A stretch of DNA of 64,000 nucleotides from DATLMR01 sp035634255 (GCA_035634255.1 DASQDI010000152.1:55628-119627), one strand, 5' to 3'. Counted from the stretch's first letter, positions 43,281-51,760 are shown. The notes: a model not told the origin generated them from the sequence alone. Numbers and translations: made by a program.

Positions 43281-43296
43281 TGGCACGGCAATTGTA
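43281..43296 (+). promoter_or_regulatory. sigma-54 type -24/-12 promoter
   Basis: TGGCACGGCAATTGTA matches the sigma-54 consensus TGGCACGNNNNTTGCW at every fixed position except the C of the -12 GC. Correct spacing. Start would be near 43307, 50 bases before the secreted Arg/Asp-rich protein gene. It would need an enhancer-binding activator not encoded here. Confidence 0.55.
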
Positions 43297-43356
43297 ATCA
43301 TATAAATCGCAGAGCAATTATAACGACTCTGTTACTGAGATAGAGGGAGGACGGAG

Positions 43357-44133
43357 ATGAGCTTAACGAATTTGAGGAGAAAGATCGGCGGTACTGCCTT
43401 GACGCTCGCCCTGCTTGTGGGCATCGGCTTCGCAGCGAGCGGCACAGCTCAGGCGCAGTACCGTGGTTATGATGACAGGTATGGGCAGGCCCGATGGGAC
43501 AGAAATCGCACGGCGCAATTCGCGCTGATGCTCGGTTATCACAACGCCTACACCGAAGGCAAAGAGGCGGCCGACAGAGGCCATCGCGTGAACTTCAGAG
43601 ACATGCCCGGCTACCGCAACAGCGATAACGGGTACAAGACTTGGATGGGTCACGACGAGACCTATCGCAGTAACTATCGCCGCGGGTATGAGATGGGATT
43701 CAGGGACGGCCAGGAGAGGCGCAACCGTCGCTATGACAGGAACGACATCGAGCAAGTGCTTGGCGCGAGCCTGAGGGACGTTTACGGCGACGACCGCTAC
43801 GACCGATGGGACGATGATCGCTGGGATCGTAATGATCGCAGGGATGGAAGATGGAATGACAGGGACGGCAGGAATGATCGCTTTGGTCGCAATGATGTCG
43901 TCCGACTGGCCCAGCAGAACGGCTACAACGACGGGGTCCGTCGCGGTCAGGAAGACCGTTCGAGGCGGCGCGGCTATGAGATGGACCGCTCGTCCGAGTA
44001 CCGCGACGCCACGAGAGGGTACCGTTCTGAATTCGGCAACCGCGACATCTACAGGCAGGCTTATCGTGATGGGTTCAGGAGAGGTTACGACGAAGCCTAC
44101 AGGCGCGGCGTCAACAGCAGGTGGCCCTTCTAA
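43357..44133 (+). CDS. secreted Arg/Asp/Tyr-rich repeat protein, hypothetical
   Basis: A 258-residue exported protein. Signal peptide residues 1-33 (ending AQAQ). The mature part is extremely rich in Arg, Asp, Tyr and Gly, with helical YxxGxxxG repeats (GYHNAYTEGKEAADRG, NYRRGYEMGFRDGQER, GYNDGVRRGQEDRSR, AYRDGFRRGYDEAYRRG) separated by a DR/WD-rich stretch at about 148-180. Family not named by me. Strong ribosome site GGGAGGACGGAG before the ATG at 43357. Behind a sigma-54-type promoter, followed by a terminator, so monocistronic. Could be a cell-surface or stress protein. Confidence 0.85.
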   Translation: MSLTNLRRKIGGTALTLALLVGIGFAASGTAQAQYRGYDDRYGQARWDRNRTAQFALMLGYHNAYTEGKEAADRGHRVNFRDMPGYRNSDNGYKTWMGHDETYRSNYRRGYEMGFRDGQERRNRRYDRNDIEQVLGASLRDVYGDDRYDRWDDDRWDRNDRRDGRWNDRDGRNDRFGRNDVVRLAQQNGYNDGVRRGQEDRSRRRGYEMDRSSEYRDATRGYRSEFGNRDIYRQAYRDGFRRGYDEAYRRGVNSRWPF

Positions 44134-44175
44134 TGACGTGAGAGCCTGAAGAGCCGAGTTAAACTAAAACTTCCA

Positions 44176-44217
44176 ACCGGCCGCGAAGACTTCGATCCTC
44201 GCGGCCGGTCTGTTTTC
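44176..44217 (+). terminator. intrinsic terminator
   Basis: ACCGGCCGCGA (44176-44186) pairs perfectly with 44199-44209 and is followed by CTGTTTTC. It ends the transcript of the Arg/Asp-rich protein gene. Confidence 0.75.
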
Positions 44218-44238
44218 GGCCCGCGCCCTTCCTTGAAT

Positions 44239-44260
44239 AGGAGGTGAGGGCATGAGATAG
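44239..44260 (+). other. two-codon minigene with perfect ribosome site
   Basis: AGGAGGTGA (44239-44247), fully complementary to the 16S rRNA tail, is followed after four bases by ATG AGA TAG (44252-44260). The real downstream start (ATG 44282) has only a weak GGAAAGAG site. Ribosomes would therefore initiate mainly on the Met-Arg minigene. Confidence 0.4.
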
Positions 44261-44281
44261 TTGTCCGGAAAGAGAAACCGA

Positions 44282-44716
44282 ATGGCCCACCAGTACAACA
44301 AACCGAACCTGAAACTTCATTACACGATTATATGCGAAGACATACGGCTTGAGATAAGCCACAAGCTGAGCCTGATGGGGATATTTTATTCGATCCAGGT
44401 GCCGCAGCTTCCCGTGACCCTTCTTAAAATCGTGGTGCTCAACCACTGGTCTGGCGAGGGGCAGTACCTCTCCGAAGTGCGGATACTGACGCCGGACCGC
44501 TCGCAGCCGGTCGCGGTCTCTTCGCCCTCGCCATTTCAAATCCCCGATAACGGGTACGCCGACAACGTGACCATCTTCGCCAACCTGAATTTTCCGTTCG
44601 CCGGAGACTACATAGTTCAAACCCTGATAAATTCCAGCCTCTACGCCGAGCAAATACTCACGGTGATGAGCATGCCTGACCAGCAGTCCGTGGCCTCGTC
44701 GGAGGCCATCCAGTAG
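44282..44716 (+). CDS. DUF6941-like conserved hypothetical protein
   Basis: A 144-residue soluble protein of mostly beta strands. It begins HQYNKPNLKLHYTIICEDIR and continues with KLSLMGIFYSIQVPQLPVT and AGDYIVQTLINSS, the pattern of the DUF6941 family, in which no function is established. A TTG at 44261 would add seven residues, but the ATG at 44282 has the better spacing to GGAAAGAG. Preceded by an odd minigene and followed after 103 bases by the Clp-like gene. Confidence 0.8.
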   Translation: MAHQYNKPNLKLHYTIICEDIRLEISHKLSLMGIFYSIQVPQLPVTLLKIVVLNHWSGEGQYLSEVRILTPDRSQPVAVSSPSPFQIPDNGYADNVTIFANLNFPFAGDYIVQTLINSSLYAEQILTVMSMPDQQSVASSEAIQ

Positions 44717-44819
44717 GGAATAAATTCGTATTGACCCCCGGCACCGGACGTTATACGCTTCCACCTCACCCGATGAAGAGTCGCGAGGATAATCGCCCGA
44801 CGGCCGGTGGCTCAGCCCG

Positions 44820-47168
44820 ATGCAAAAAGAGGAATTACTAAATTTATTAGGCACCGAAGCGCGCGGGGCATTCGACAGCGCCAAACGCCTCGCGGGGGCG
44901 AATGGGGGCATCCTATCGCCGCTCCATATAATCGTCGGCGTGCTAGAAAAACTGCCCCCCGACCTGACCGGGCGCGGCCCTCTGCTCGAAGCCTCTACCC
45001 GCGCGCTCGCGGAGCGCTTCTCGGGGCCAGCCGCTTCCATCGTCATCTCGAAAGAGACGCAGGCGGTGATCTCGGAAGCGGGCCGAATGGCTCAGGCCGA
45101 AGGCGACGCCCGCGCTTCGATGGCGCACCTGCTGCGCGCGGGGCTGGCGAGCGACACGGCGAGGCAGTCCCTCGGCGGCGAGGGCTTCGAGTCAAAAGCG
45201 CAGGCGTTACTGTTTCAGATGGAAGACCGGTCCGGCCGCGCGCACGATCCGGCGGCTCAGAGGGCGGAAGCGCAGGCCGGGGCGGGCACCGCGGCTACGG
45301 CCGCGAAGGAGTCGCGCGCGCTCAGAGGGGCTCTGCTCGATTTCTGCGGGGACCTGGCGGAGGAGTCTCGGGCCACGTCCGTCCATGCGTTCGTCGGGCG
45401 CGAGCGAGAGATCACGGCCGTGCTCGAAACGCTCTGCCGCAAGCTGAAGAATAACCCCCTCCTGATAGGGAAGCCCGGCGTCGGGAAGACCGCCCTGGTG
45501 ACGGCCGTCGCCTCCCGCCTCTGCGAAGGGAAGGTGCCCGCGAGGCTGCGCGGCAAGAGAATCTTGGAAGTGTCGAGGCTCAGGCTGCTCGCGGACGCGA
45601 AGTTCGCGGGCGACCTTGAAGAGAGGCTGAAGCGCCTGCTCGAAGACGTGCGCAAGGCGGGCGACGTCATCCTCTTCTTCGACGAGATTCACACGCTGCT
45701 GAGCGCGGGCGGGGCGGGCGGGGTCGGCGACATAGCGAACCTTCTGAAATCGTCCCTGTCCAAGGGCGAGATCACCTGCATAGGGGCGACGACGCTCTCG
45801 GAGTATTACAAGTACGTAGCGCGCGACGAGGCGCTCGCCCGCCGCTTCTCGACCATCACCATCGAAGAGCCCTCGCCCGAAGAGACGCGCCACATCCTCT
45901 CTCAATCGCGCAGCGCGTTCGAGTCTTACCACGGGATAAAGATAGAGGATGATGTCATCGCCCTGATCGTCGACATGTCGGACCGCTACCTGCACTCCCG
46001 CAGCTTCCCCGACAAGGCCTTCGACCTCCTCGACAAGGCGGCCGCCAAGGCCGCGCTCGCCGGCTACGACCGCCTCACGCGCGAGAGCGTCACCGAGACC
46101 CTGTCGGAGACGACGGGGCTCCCGCTTGAGATCATGGACGAGGACCCGGCCGAGCGGCTCGAACGGCTCGAAGACTTCCTCAACGCGGCGGTGCCGGGCC
46201 AGGCGCGCGCCGTGCGCGACGTCGCGCGGGTCGCGCGGATAGCCAAGCTGAAGCTCGAACTGAGGCCCGAGCAGCCCGACGGCGTCTTCCTCTTCGTCGG
46301 GCCGGAGGGCGTGGGCAAACACGAGATGGCCGCGGCGCTGGCGAAGTTTCTTTACGGCTCCCCGCAGAAGATGATCGAGTTCGACATGAGCCAGTTCACC
46401 GAAAGCTGGTCCATCTCGCGCCTCATCGGGGCCGAGCCCGGCTACGTTGGGTACGGGGACCGCAGCGGCCAGCTGTCTAAAGCGGCGGAAGATAACCCGC
46501 ATTCGGTGCTCTACTTCCGCAACATCGACCTCGCCCACCAGGCCGTGCAGCAGTTCCTCGGCGAAGCGTTCGAGCAGGGCAGGTTCACCGACTCGTCGGG
46601 CGCGCGGGTATCGCTCTCGAACACGACGGTCGCGATGTCTTTGTCGCAGACGGGCGAGACGAGCAGGCCCGCGCAGGTGGGTTTTTTACCGCACACGGAG
46701 GAGCACGAAGAGAGGCGCATGAACACGGGGTCGCTCAGCACCGGCTCGCTCGTCCGCGAGCACAGGCAGGGCGCGAAGCTGGCCGAATCGCTCATCGCCG
46801 CGATAGACGAGGTGATCGAGTTTCAGGTGCTCGACCGGGTCGCCACCGAGCAGATAATCGCCGAGCGGCTCGAAGCACTTGGGGAGCGGCTCGAAGCCGC
46901 CCAGCCCATCAAGATCGACATGGACCCGCGGCTGGCGAGCTTCTTCGCCGAGCAGTTGGCCTCGGAGCGCAAGAGCCTCGCGCAGCTTGAGCGGCTGTGG
47001 CAGGAGACCATAGTCATCCCCTTCACGCACCTGCGGGTGGACCGCAACGCCGCGACGCGCCCGCGCGTCTCCGTGTGGGTCGAGAGTGAGACCGTGAAGA
47101 TCGCCCTCCGCAGCGCGGAAGAGACGCACCACCATGAGTCAAATGAAATTCAAGACCGAAGCTCATAA
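44820..47168 (+). CDS. Clp-type AAA+ ATPase with degenerate second nucleotide-binding domain
   Basis: A 782-residue ClpA/ClpC-like protein. Residues 1-145: Clp N-domain pair. D1 is intact: Walker A GKPGVGKTAL (about 217), pore segment KFAGDLEERL, Walker B VILFFDEIHTLL, sensor GATTLSEY and arginine finger ARRFSTI. There is no long ClpB-type middle domain. D2 keeps the fold (FDMSQFTESWSISRLIGAEP, GYVGYGDRSGQLS) but has GKH in place of GKT/S, YFRNID in place of LLDEIE, no TSN sensor, and LAESLIAAIDE where FRPEFxNRIDE carries the arginine finger. A VGF tripeptide (QVGFLPHTEE) sits where ClpC docks ClpP. The stop overlaps the YbjN-like gene by 35 bases. Confidence 0.88.
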   Translation: MQKEELLNLLGTEARGAFDSAKRLAGANGGILSPLHIIVGVLEKLPPDLTGRGPLLEASTRALAERFSGPAASIVISKETQAVISEAGRMAQAEGDARASMAHLLRAGLASDTARQSLGGEGFESKAQALLFQMEDRSGRAHDPAAQRAEAQAGAGTAATAAKESRALRGALLDFCGDLAEESRATSVHAFVGREREITAVLETLCRKLKNNPLLIGKPGVGKTALVTAVASRLCEGKVPARLRGKRILEVSRLRLLADAKFAGDLEERLKRLLEDVRKAGDVILFFDEIHTLLSAGGAGGVGDIANLLKSSLSKGEITCIGATTLSEYYKYVARDEALARRFSTITIEEPSPEETRHILSQSRSAFESYHGIKIEDDVIALIVDMSDRYLHSRSFPDKAFDLLDKAAAKAALAGYDRLTRESVTETLSETTGLPLEIMDEDPAERLERLEDFLNAAVPGQARAVRDVARVARIAKLKLELRPEQPDGVFLFVGPEGVGKHEMAAALAKFLYGSPQKMIEFDMSQFTESWSISRLIGAEPGYVGYGDRSGQLSKAAEDNPHSVLYFRNIDLAHQAVQQFLGEAFEQGRFTDSSGARVSLSNTTVAMSLSQTGETSRPAQVGFLPHTEEHEERRMNTGSLSTGSLVREHRQGAKLAESLIAAIDEVIEFQVLDRVATEQIIAERLEALGERLEAAQPIKIDMDPRLASFFAEQLASERKSLAQLERLWQETIVIPFTHLRVDRNAATRPRVSVWVESETVKIALRSAEETHHHESNEIQDRSS

Positions 47169-47625
47169 GAGGGTCTACGAGAAGACGCGCGATTACCTCC
47201 ATTCGCTCTTCGGCGAAGTGAACGTGAAGGCGGTCGACGACACATTCGCCATGCAGGAGGGGTCCACATTCGTCTACGCGCGCACGTTCCCGATAGGCGA
47301 GAAGAAGGCGGGCGTCGAGATATTTTCTTACGTCGTGGTGGATGTCGAGGTGACGGAGGCGTTGATGCGGTACCTCCTCACTTACAACCTGAGGCTCGTG
47401 CTGGGCGGCTTCGGCCTGTCGATTGGGGCAGACGGCAGGGGTACCGTACTGCTCACGCATTCGGTACTCGGGGACTCGATGGACCGCGAGGCGCTTTACG
47501 CGAGCCTGTCGGCCATCGCGCGGGTCGCCGACGACATGGACGAGAAGATCGTGAGCGATTTCGGAGGGAAGACCGCGCTAGGCAAACTGATCGAAGGCGA
47601 GCCCCTGCCCGAGCAGTGGGAGTAA
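47134..47625 (+). CDS. YbjN-domain / type III chaperone-like protein
   Basis: A 163-residue acidic protein with a YbjN-like fold: VYEKTRDYLHSLFGEVNVKAVDDTFAM... in short helices and strands, EKKAGVEIFSYVVVDVEV, LLTYNLRLVLGGFGLSI, and VLLTHSVLGDSMDREAL. Such proteins resemble type III secretion chaperones and are thought to bind partner proteins. It starts inside the Clp-like gene, so the two are translationally coupled and probably act together, for instance as adaptor or client chaperone. That role is inference. Confidence 0.82.
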   Translation: MSQMKFKTEAHKRVYEKTRDYLHSLFGEVNVKAVDDTFAMQEGSTFVYARTFPIGEKKAGVEIFSYVVVDVEVTEALMRYLLTYNLRLVLGGFGLSIGADGRGTVLLTHSVLGDSMDREALYASLSAIARVADDMDEKIVSDFGGKTALGKLIEGEPLPEQWE

Positions 47626-47657
47626 CCCGCCCGCGCGCCCCGCTCCCGGTAAAACTT

Positions 47658-48281
47658 ATGCTCAAGATAGGGCTCACAGGCAGCATCGCGGTCGGCAAAA
47701 GCTTCGTGCTCTCCGTACTCTCGGAGCTCGGCTGCGCGACGTTCGACGCGGACAGGATAGCGCACTCGGTTATGGAGCCGGGGCGCGCGGCCTACGACGA
47801 CATCGTCCGCGAGTATGGCCGGGGGGTGCTGGCCGCCGACGGCTCGATAGACCGCGCGAAGCTCGGCGCAATCGTCTTCGCGGACTCGGAGCGGCGCAAG
47901 CGCCTGAACGAGATGGTCCACCCGCGAGTCATCGAAGAGCAGGACAGGCTGCTCGCGGAAGCCGAGGCGCGCGACCCGGAGGGCATCGCGGTGGTCGACG
48001 CCGCCCTGATGATCGAATCGGGCGGGTACAAGCGGTTCGACAAATTAATAGTGGTCTTCTGCGAACGAGAGGTGCAGATCGAGCGGTTGGTGCGGCGCAA
48101 CGGGATCACGCGCGAAGACGCGGAGCTTAGGGTGGCGGCGCAGATGTCGTCGGACGAAAAGCGCCGCTACGCCGACTATGAGATAGACACGTCCGGCGAG
48201 CCGGAAGACACCCGCCGCAGAGTCATCGAAGTCCACGCCGAGCTTGAGAAGCTGAAAGAGTCCGTCCAAAATCCGCTCTAA
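47658..48281 (+). CDS. coaE: dephospho-CoA kinase
   Basis: A 207-residue P-loop kinase for the last step of CoA synthesis. Visible: GLTGSIAVGKS (P-loop), FDADRIAHSVMEPG, the HPRVIEEQ helix, and VDAALMIESGGYKRFDKLIVV, with RRNGITREDAELRVAAQ in the lid. I start at ATG 47658, which gives the standard LKIGLTG N-terminus; an in-frame GTG at 47616 overlaps the previous stop. Its stop overlaps that of the convergent M20 gene by four bases. Confidence 0.93.
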   Translation: MLKIGLTGSIAVGKSFVLSVLSELGCATFDADRIAHSVMEPGRAAYDDIVREYGRGVLAADGSIDRAKLGAIVFADSERRKRLNEMVHPRVIEEQDRLLAEAEARDPEGIAVVDAALMIESGGYKRFDKLIVVFCEREVQIERLVRRNGITREDAELRVAAQMSSDEKRRYADYEIDTSGEPEDTRRRVIEVHAELEKLKESVQNPL

Positions 48282-49441
48282 ACAGTCTCGATCAGGCGGG
48301 CGACGAGCGACGCGCGGCGGGGTATGTCGCTCACGATGATGTGCTCGTGCTCCGCGTGCGCGCCCGCGCCGTCCACCCCGAGGCCATCGAGGACCGGCAC
48401 TCCGAGGGCCGCTATGAAATTGCCGTCCGACCCCCCGCCGACCGAGCCCTCGTTAAGCTCGAAGCCTATCTCGGCCGCCAGCTTCTTCGCGTGCTCGAAC
48501 ATCTCCCCTATCTCAGGGGTGCGGACCAGAGGGGGCCGGTTTATCCCGCCCCGCACTTCGAGGCGAGAGCCGTCGAGCACGGGCTTGAGCGACGACACGG
48601 CTTCGGTTATTCGCGCCCCCTCTTCCACGGTCTGAAACCGCATGTCGATTGAGGCCCGCGCTTCGGCCGGGATGACGTTCGAGAGCACGCCCCCGCGGAT
48701 GACTCCGACGTTGAGCGTGGTGCCGCGCCCGTAATCGCTCAGGGCGTTTATGGCAAGTACCTGATGCGCCAGCTCGGTTATCGCGTTGATGCCGGCGCGG
48801 GGGTCGTTCCCCGCGTGCGCCGGCCGCCCGTGAGCGATCAGCTCGAATTCCCCGACGCCCTTGCGTCCCGTCTTGACTGTGCCGCCGGGGATGGGCGGCT
48901 CAAGCACGAGGGCCGCCCGCGCGCTCCGGGCCTCGTCTTCGATGATCTCGCGGGAGAAGTGGCTGCCGGTCTCTTCATCGCAGGTCATCAGCATGGTCAC
49001 GGAGCGCCTCGTCCGGCGGCCCATCTCCCTGAGCGCTCGCATGGCGAAAGAGGCGAGAGCCACCCCGGACTTCATATCGAATACTCCCGGCCCGTACGCG
49101 CGATCATCCTCGACGCGAAATGGGCGCGAGGCGAGCGTGCCGAGGGGCCAGACGGTGTCCAGGTGTCCGACTACGAGTAACTGTTTTTCCTCCGGCGAGC
49201 CTTCCCCGGAGAAGTACCGCGCCCGTAAAGTCGAGCCGTAGTGCTCGTCGGAGATTAGGTCGACTGACGCGCCTTCGAGGGCCAGCCTGTCGCCAAGACT
49301 CTCGGCTATGCGCGTGGTCGCCTCGGCCTGCCGCGACATGGATTCCTGCTCGACCAGATGGCGGATCAACTGCAGCACTTCCGCGCGATGCTCTTCGAAG
49401 TAATCGAGGAAAGGCGATCTGCCTGTTTCTATGTTTGTCAT
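48278..49441 (-). CDS. M20 family carboxypeptidase (CPG2-like)
   Basis: A 387-residue zinc carboxypeptidase resembling glutamate carboxypeptidase. Metal site residues: VGHLDTVWP (His and Asp), GPGVFDMKSG (bridging Asp), TCDEETGS (Glu base and ligand), and AEHEHIIVSD with the C-terminal His ligand. Dimerisation domain contains AHGRPAHAGNDPRAGINAI. The third M20 enzyme in this window. Ribosome site weak; ATG at 49441 fits the family start. Confidence 0.92.
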   Translation of the reverse strand: MTNIETGRSPFLDYFEEHRAEVLQLIRHLVEQESMSRQAEATTRIAESLGDRLALEGASVDLISDEHYGSTLRARYFSGEGSPEEKQLLVVGHLDTVWPLGTLASRPFRVEDDRAYGPGVFDMKSGVALASFAMRALREMGRRTRRSVTMLMTCDEETGSHFSREIIEDEARSARAALVLEPPIPGGTVKTGRKGVGEFELIAHGRPAHAGNDPRAGINAITELAHQVLAINALSDYGRGTTLNVGVIRGGVLSNVIPAEARASIDMRFQTVEEGARITEAVSSLKPVLDGSRLEVRGGINRPPLVRTPEIGEMFEHAKKLAAEIGFELNEGSVGGGSDGNFIAALGVPVLDGLGVDGAGAHAEHEHIIVSDIPRRASLVARLIETV

Positions 49442-49470
49442 CGAATGATGTTTTATCAGAGAGACGGAGG

Positions 49471-49516
49471 AAAGAAAACCGGCGGCGGTACCTGTGAAGG
49501 TGACCGCCGCCGGTTC
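49471..49516 (-). terminator. intrinsic terminator after the thioredoxin-fold gene
   Basis: A 13-bp perfect stem (49477-49489 with 49503-49515) and minus-strand TTTTCTTTCC beyond it. About 50 bases after the stop of the gene at 49565. Confidence 0.85.
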
Positions 49517-49564
49517 TGTTTAATGTCGCGCGGGCGCGAACTGCGGGCGACGCCGCCGGGAGCC

Positions 49565-50080
49565 TTACTTCTGGCCGAGCAGTCCGTCTATAACGTTCGC
49601 CAGGTCGTTAACGAAATCGGAATTGGGGTTGAAGCCGCCGCGCGGCTGGCCCTGAAGCTCGCCCTGCTGATTCAGCACGACGACGGTCGGCAGTTGCGCG
49701 ACCCTTCCGCTGTAGCGTTTGAAAGCCGCACGATTCTGGTCGCGCAGAATAACTACGGACCCGGCCGGGCCGCACGGGCTCTTCAGGCGAGAGTCATTCA
49801 CCTGCGCCGGAGAATCGACGCTGACCCAGTAAATGCTCACGTCCTTGCCCTGGTAACGTTCGGAGAGCGACTGAAGCGCCCTGAATTCGTCGCGGCACTG
49901 CGGGTCCTGCACGCCCCCGAAGAGCAGGACGACCACCTTGCCGCGCTGCCCGGAGAGGGCCATAGTCTGCCCGTCGGCCGTGATAAAGCTCAAATCCTGC
50001 GCGCTCGCCGTGAGGCTCAGGCACGCGGTCAGGGCCATCACCGAAACCGCCGTTTTAAAACCCTTTAACTTTGATAACAT
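49565..50080 (-). CDS. exported thioredoxin-fold protein lacking the CxxC pair
   Basis: A 171-residue protein: signal peptide ending ASA (residues 1-27), then a TlpA/AhpC-like thioredoxin fold (GQRGKVVVLLFGGVQDPQCRDEF, YQGKDVSIYWVSVD, QLPTVVVLNQQGELQ). The usual WCxxC site is replaced by VQDPQC, leaving one Cys, and the cis-Pro is in AQLPTVV. It could be a one-Cys peroxiredoxin-like or non-redox protein. ATG at 50080 with GAGGAAC upstream; the frame runs 59 codons further without a start site. Confidence 0.85.
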   Translation of the reverse strand: MLSKLKGFKTAVSVMALTACLSLTASAQDLSFITADGQTMALSGQRGKVVVLLFGGVQDPQCRDEFRALQSLSERYQGKDVSIYWVSVDSPAQVNDSRLKSPCGPAGSVVILRDQNRAAFKRYSGRVAQLPTVVVLNQQGELQGQPRGGFNPNSDFVNDLANVIDGLLGQK

Positions 50081-50295
50081 CTTGTTCCTCTCTAAAACAC
50101 CCAAATCTTTCAAAGCGTTAGATGCAGGAAAGGGCTTTCGGGTTGATTCCCCTTGCCGCCTCGTAGAATGTCCCCGGAACTTACCTCTCACACGCGAGAA
50201 GATTGATTCAATTCTACAGGACCGGCCCGCGCGCGACAAACCGGAAGCCCGAGGCATGTTGGGAGTGCTACAAAGCCCGCGAGGACGAGAGCGGC

Positions 50296-51000
50296 TCAGG
50301 CGTGCGCGCGCTTCCTAAGGAGCAGGTATATCGCCCCGATAACTATCCCCAGGGCGATTAAGCCCAGAAGCACCAGAGGCAGGGTCCACATCCCCGCGCC
50401 GTCGCCCTGCCCCGTGCTTGCGGCCGCGGCCGGGGCGACCTCGCCGGAACGGGCGGCGGCCGGAGTGAATGACGCGATGGCGTTATCCACCGAGGGCGCG
50501 GACTCGTTAAACCGCCTCGCGGTATCGACCAGAGTGAAGAGGTAGGTCCGCTTGTGCTCCGCGACCGGCACGTAGACGAGGCGCTGGCGGACCGGTACCC
50601 CCGCCTGCTGATAGGTAAGGTCCATCTGAAAAGCGTCGAGGCCGTTCACGTTTCTTTTCCGGCGGTCCGACACCTGGACGGTTTCGATGCCCTGGCCTTC
50701 GAGCGTGTCAATCATCTCACGCTCCAAAGCCTCGGTCCCGCTGTCGCTGAGGTCGAGCGCCGAATCATGCGAGATCAGAGTGAGCACGGGCCAGGTGCCG
50801 TCCTCGCGCTCGGGCCCGAGGTAGCGCACGACGTTGTCGGCAGTCCACCCCGAAGGCGGCTGAAACGAGACGCCGAGCTGCTGGTTGGAGTACCGCGACT
50901 CCTGAGGCTGCGCGGGCGCGGCGGAGGCGAGCAGCAGACTCAAGAGCATTGTGACCGATGCCGTCTTCGAGAACCTGAAGATTGACCGAATGAAAGCCAT
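50296..51000 (-). CDS. exported membrane-anchored hypothetical protein (PsbP/DUF1795-like)
   Basis: A 234-residue protein with an N-terminal signal peptide ending PAQ, a soluble domain that resembles the PsbP/Mog1 fold (LGVSFQPPSGWTADN, VLTLISHDSALDLSDSG, LDAFQMDLTYQQAG, YLFTLVDTARRFNESAP), an Ala/Ser/Gly linker, and a C-terminal membrane helix (LVLLGLIALGIVIGAIYLL) ending in LRKRAHA. This is a sortase-independent C-anchor design. AAGGGG precedes the ATG at 51000; another ATG lies 24 bases upstream. Function unknown. Confidence 0.8.
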   Translation of the reverse strand: MAFIRSIFRFSKTASVTMLLSLLLASAAPAQPQESRYSNQQLGVSFQPPSGWTADNVVRYLGPEREDGTWPVLTLISHDSALDLSDSGTEALEREMIDTLEGQGIETVQVSDRRKRNVNGLDAFQMDLTYQQAGVPVRQRLVYVPVAEHKRTYLFTLVDTARRFNESAPSVDNAIASFTPAAARSGEVAPAAAASTGQGDGAGMWTLPLVLLGLIALGIVIGAIYLLLRKRAHA

Positions 51001-51098
51001 AAGCACCCCTTTTGAGTTGTTCATGAGTCCGACTTTATAATATCGCGATTATCGCTTTCCGGGTAATCACGCTCTGTGCTTCAATCAGGTAAAACTTA

Positions 51099-51695
51099 AT
51101 GGCGGCGGAGACTCCATCGATGATCTCAGCACTGCTCCTGGCGGCGGGAGAGTCGCGGCGCATGGGCGATTTCAAACAGCTTCTCACGTTCCGGGGCAAG
51201 ACCTTTGTCGAATGCTGCGTGGACAACATCCTCGCCTCGCGCGCGGGCGAGGTGGTGGTGGTTACGGGCCACCGCGAGGCCGACGTGCGAAGCGCTCTCG
51301 GCGACAGGCCCGTGAGGTTCGCCCACAATCCCGATTTTCGCGAGGGAATGAGTTCTTCCATCAAGCGGGGCGTGCAGGCAGTTTCGGACCGGGCGCGGGC
51401 GGTGCTCGTCGCGCTCGTGGACCAGCCGCAGGTCGGGAGCGGCATATTCGACATGGTCATCGACTGCTACGAGTGCTCGGGGCCGCTCGTCGTGGTCCCG
51501 AGCTACGGCGGCAGAAACGGCCACCCCATCGTCCTCGACATCAGCCTGAGAGGCGAGATCCTCGCGATGGACCCGTCCAAAGGCTTGCGCGAAGTCGTGC
51601 ATGCTCACGCGGACAGGCTGGTCAAAATCGAGGTCGGAACGGACGCGGTGCTGACGGACTTCGATTACCCGGAAGACTACCGGCGTCTGAAGTGA
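51099..51695 (+). CDS. MocA/MobA-like nucleotidyltransferase
   Basis: A 198-residue nucleotidyltransferase of the molybdenum cofactor cytidylyltransferase group, transferring CMP (MocA) or a related nucleotide. The signature LLAAGESRRMGDFKQLL (nucleotide site) and VALVDQPQVGSG (metal-binding Asp) plus PSYGGRNGHPIVLD are clear. No other cofactor genes are adjacent, so the substrate is not proven. A second ATG lies 21 bases downstream. Ends before a palindromic terminator. Confidence 0.88.
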   Translation: MAAETPSMISALLLAAGESRRMGDFKQLLTFRGKTFVECCVDNILASRAGEVVVVTGHREADVRSALGDRPVRFAHNPDFREGMSSSIKRGVQAVSDRARAVLVALVDQPQVGSGIFDMVIDCYECSGPLVVVPSYGGRNGHPIVLDISLRGEILAMDPSKGLREVVHAHADRLVKIEVGTDAVLTDFDYPEDYRRLK

Positions 51696-51760
51696 ACGCC
51701 CGCCCGGAGTCTCGGGGCCTTCAAAGATCGGATCATGGTTTGAGAATCATCTCTCAATAA

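Noticed and set aside
44252..44716. ATG at 44252 as start of the DUF6941-like protein
   Set aside because: It has the best ribosome site in the region but is followed at once by AGA TAG and is out of frame with the gene.
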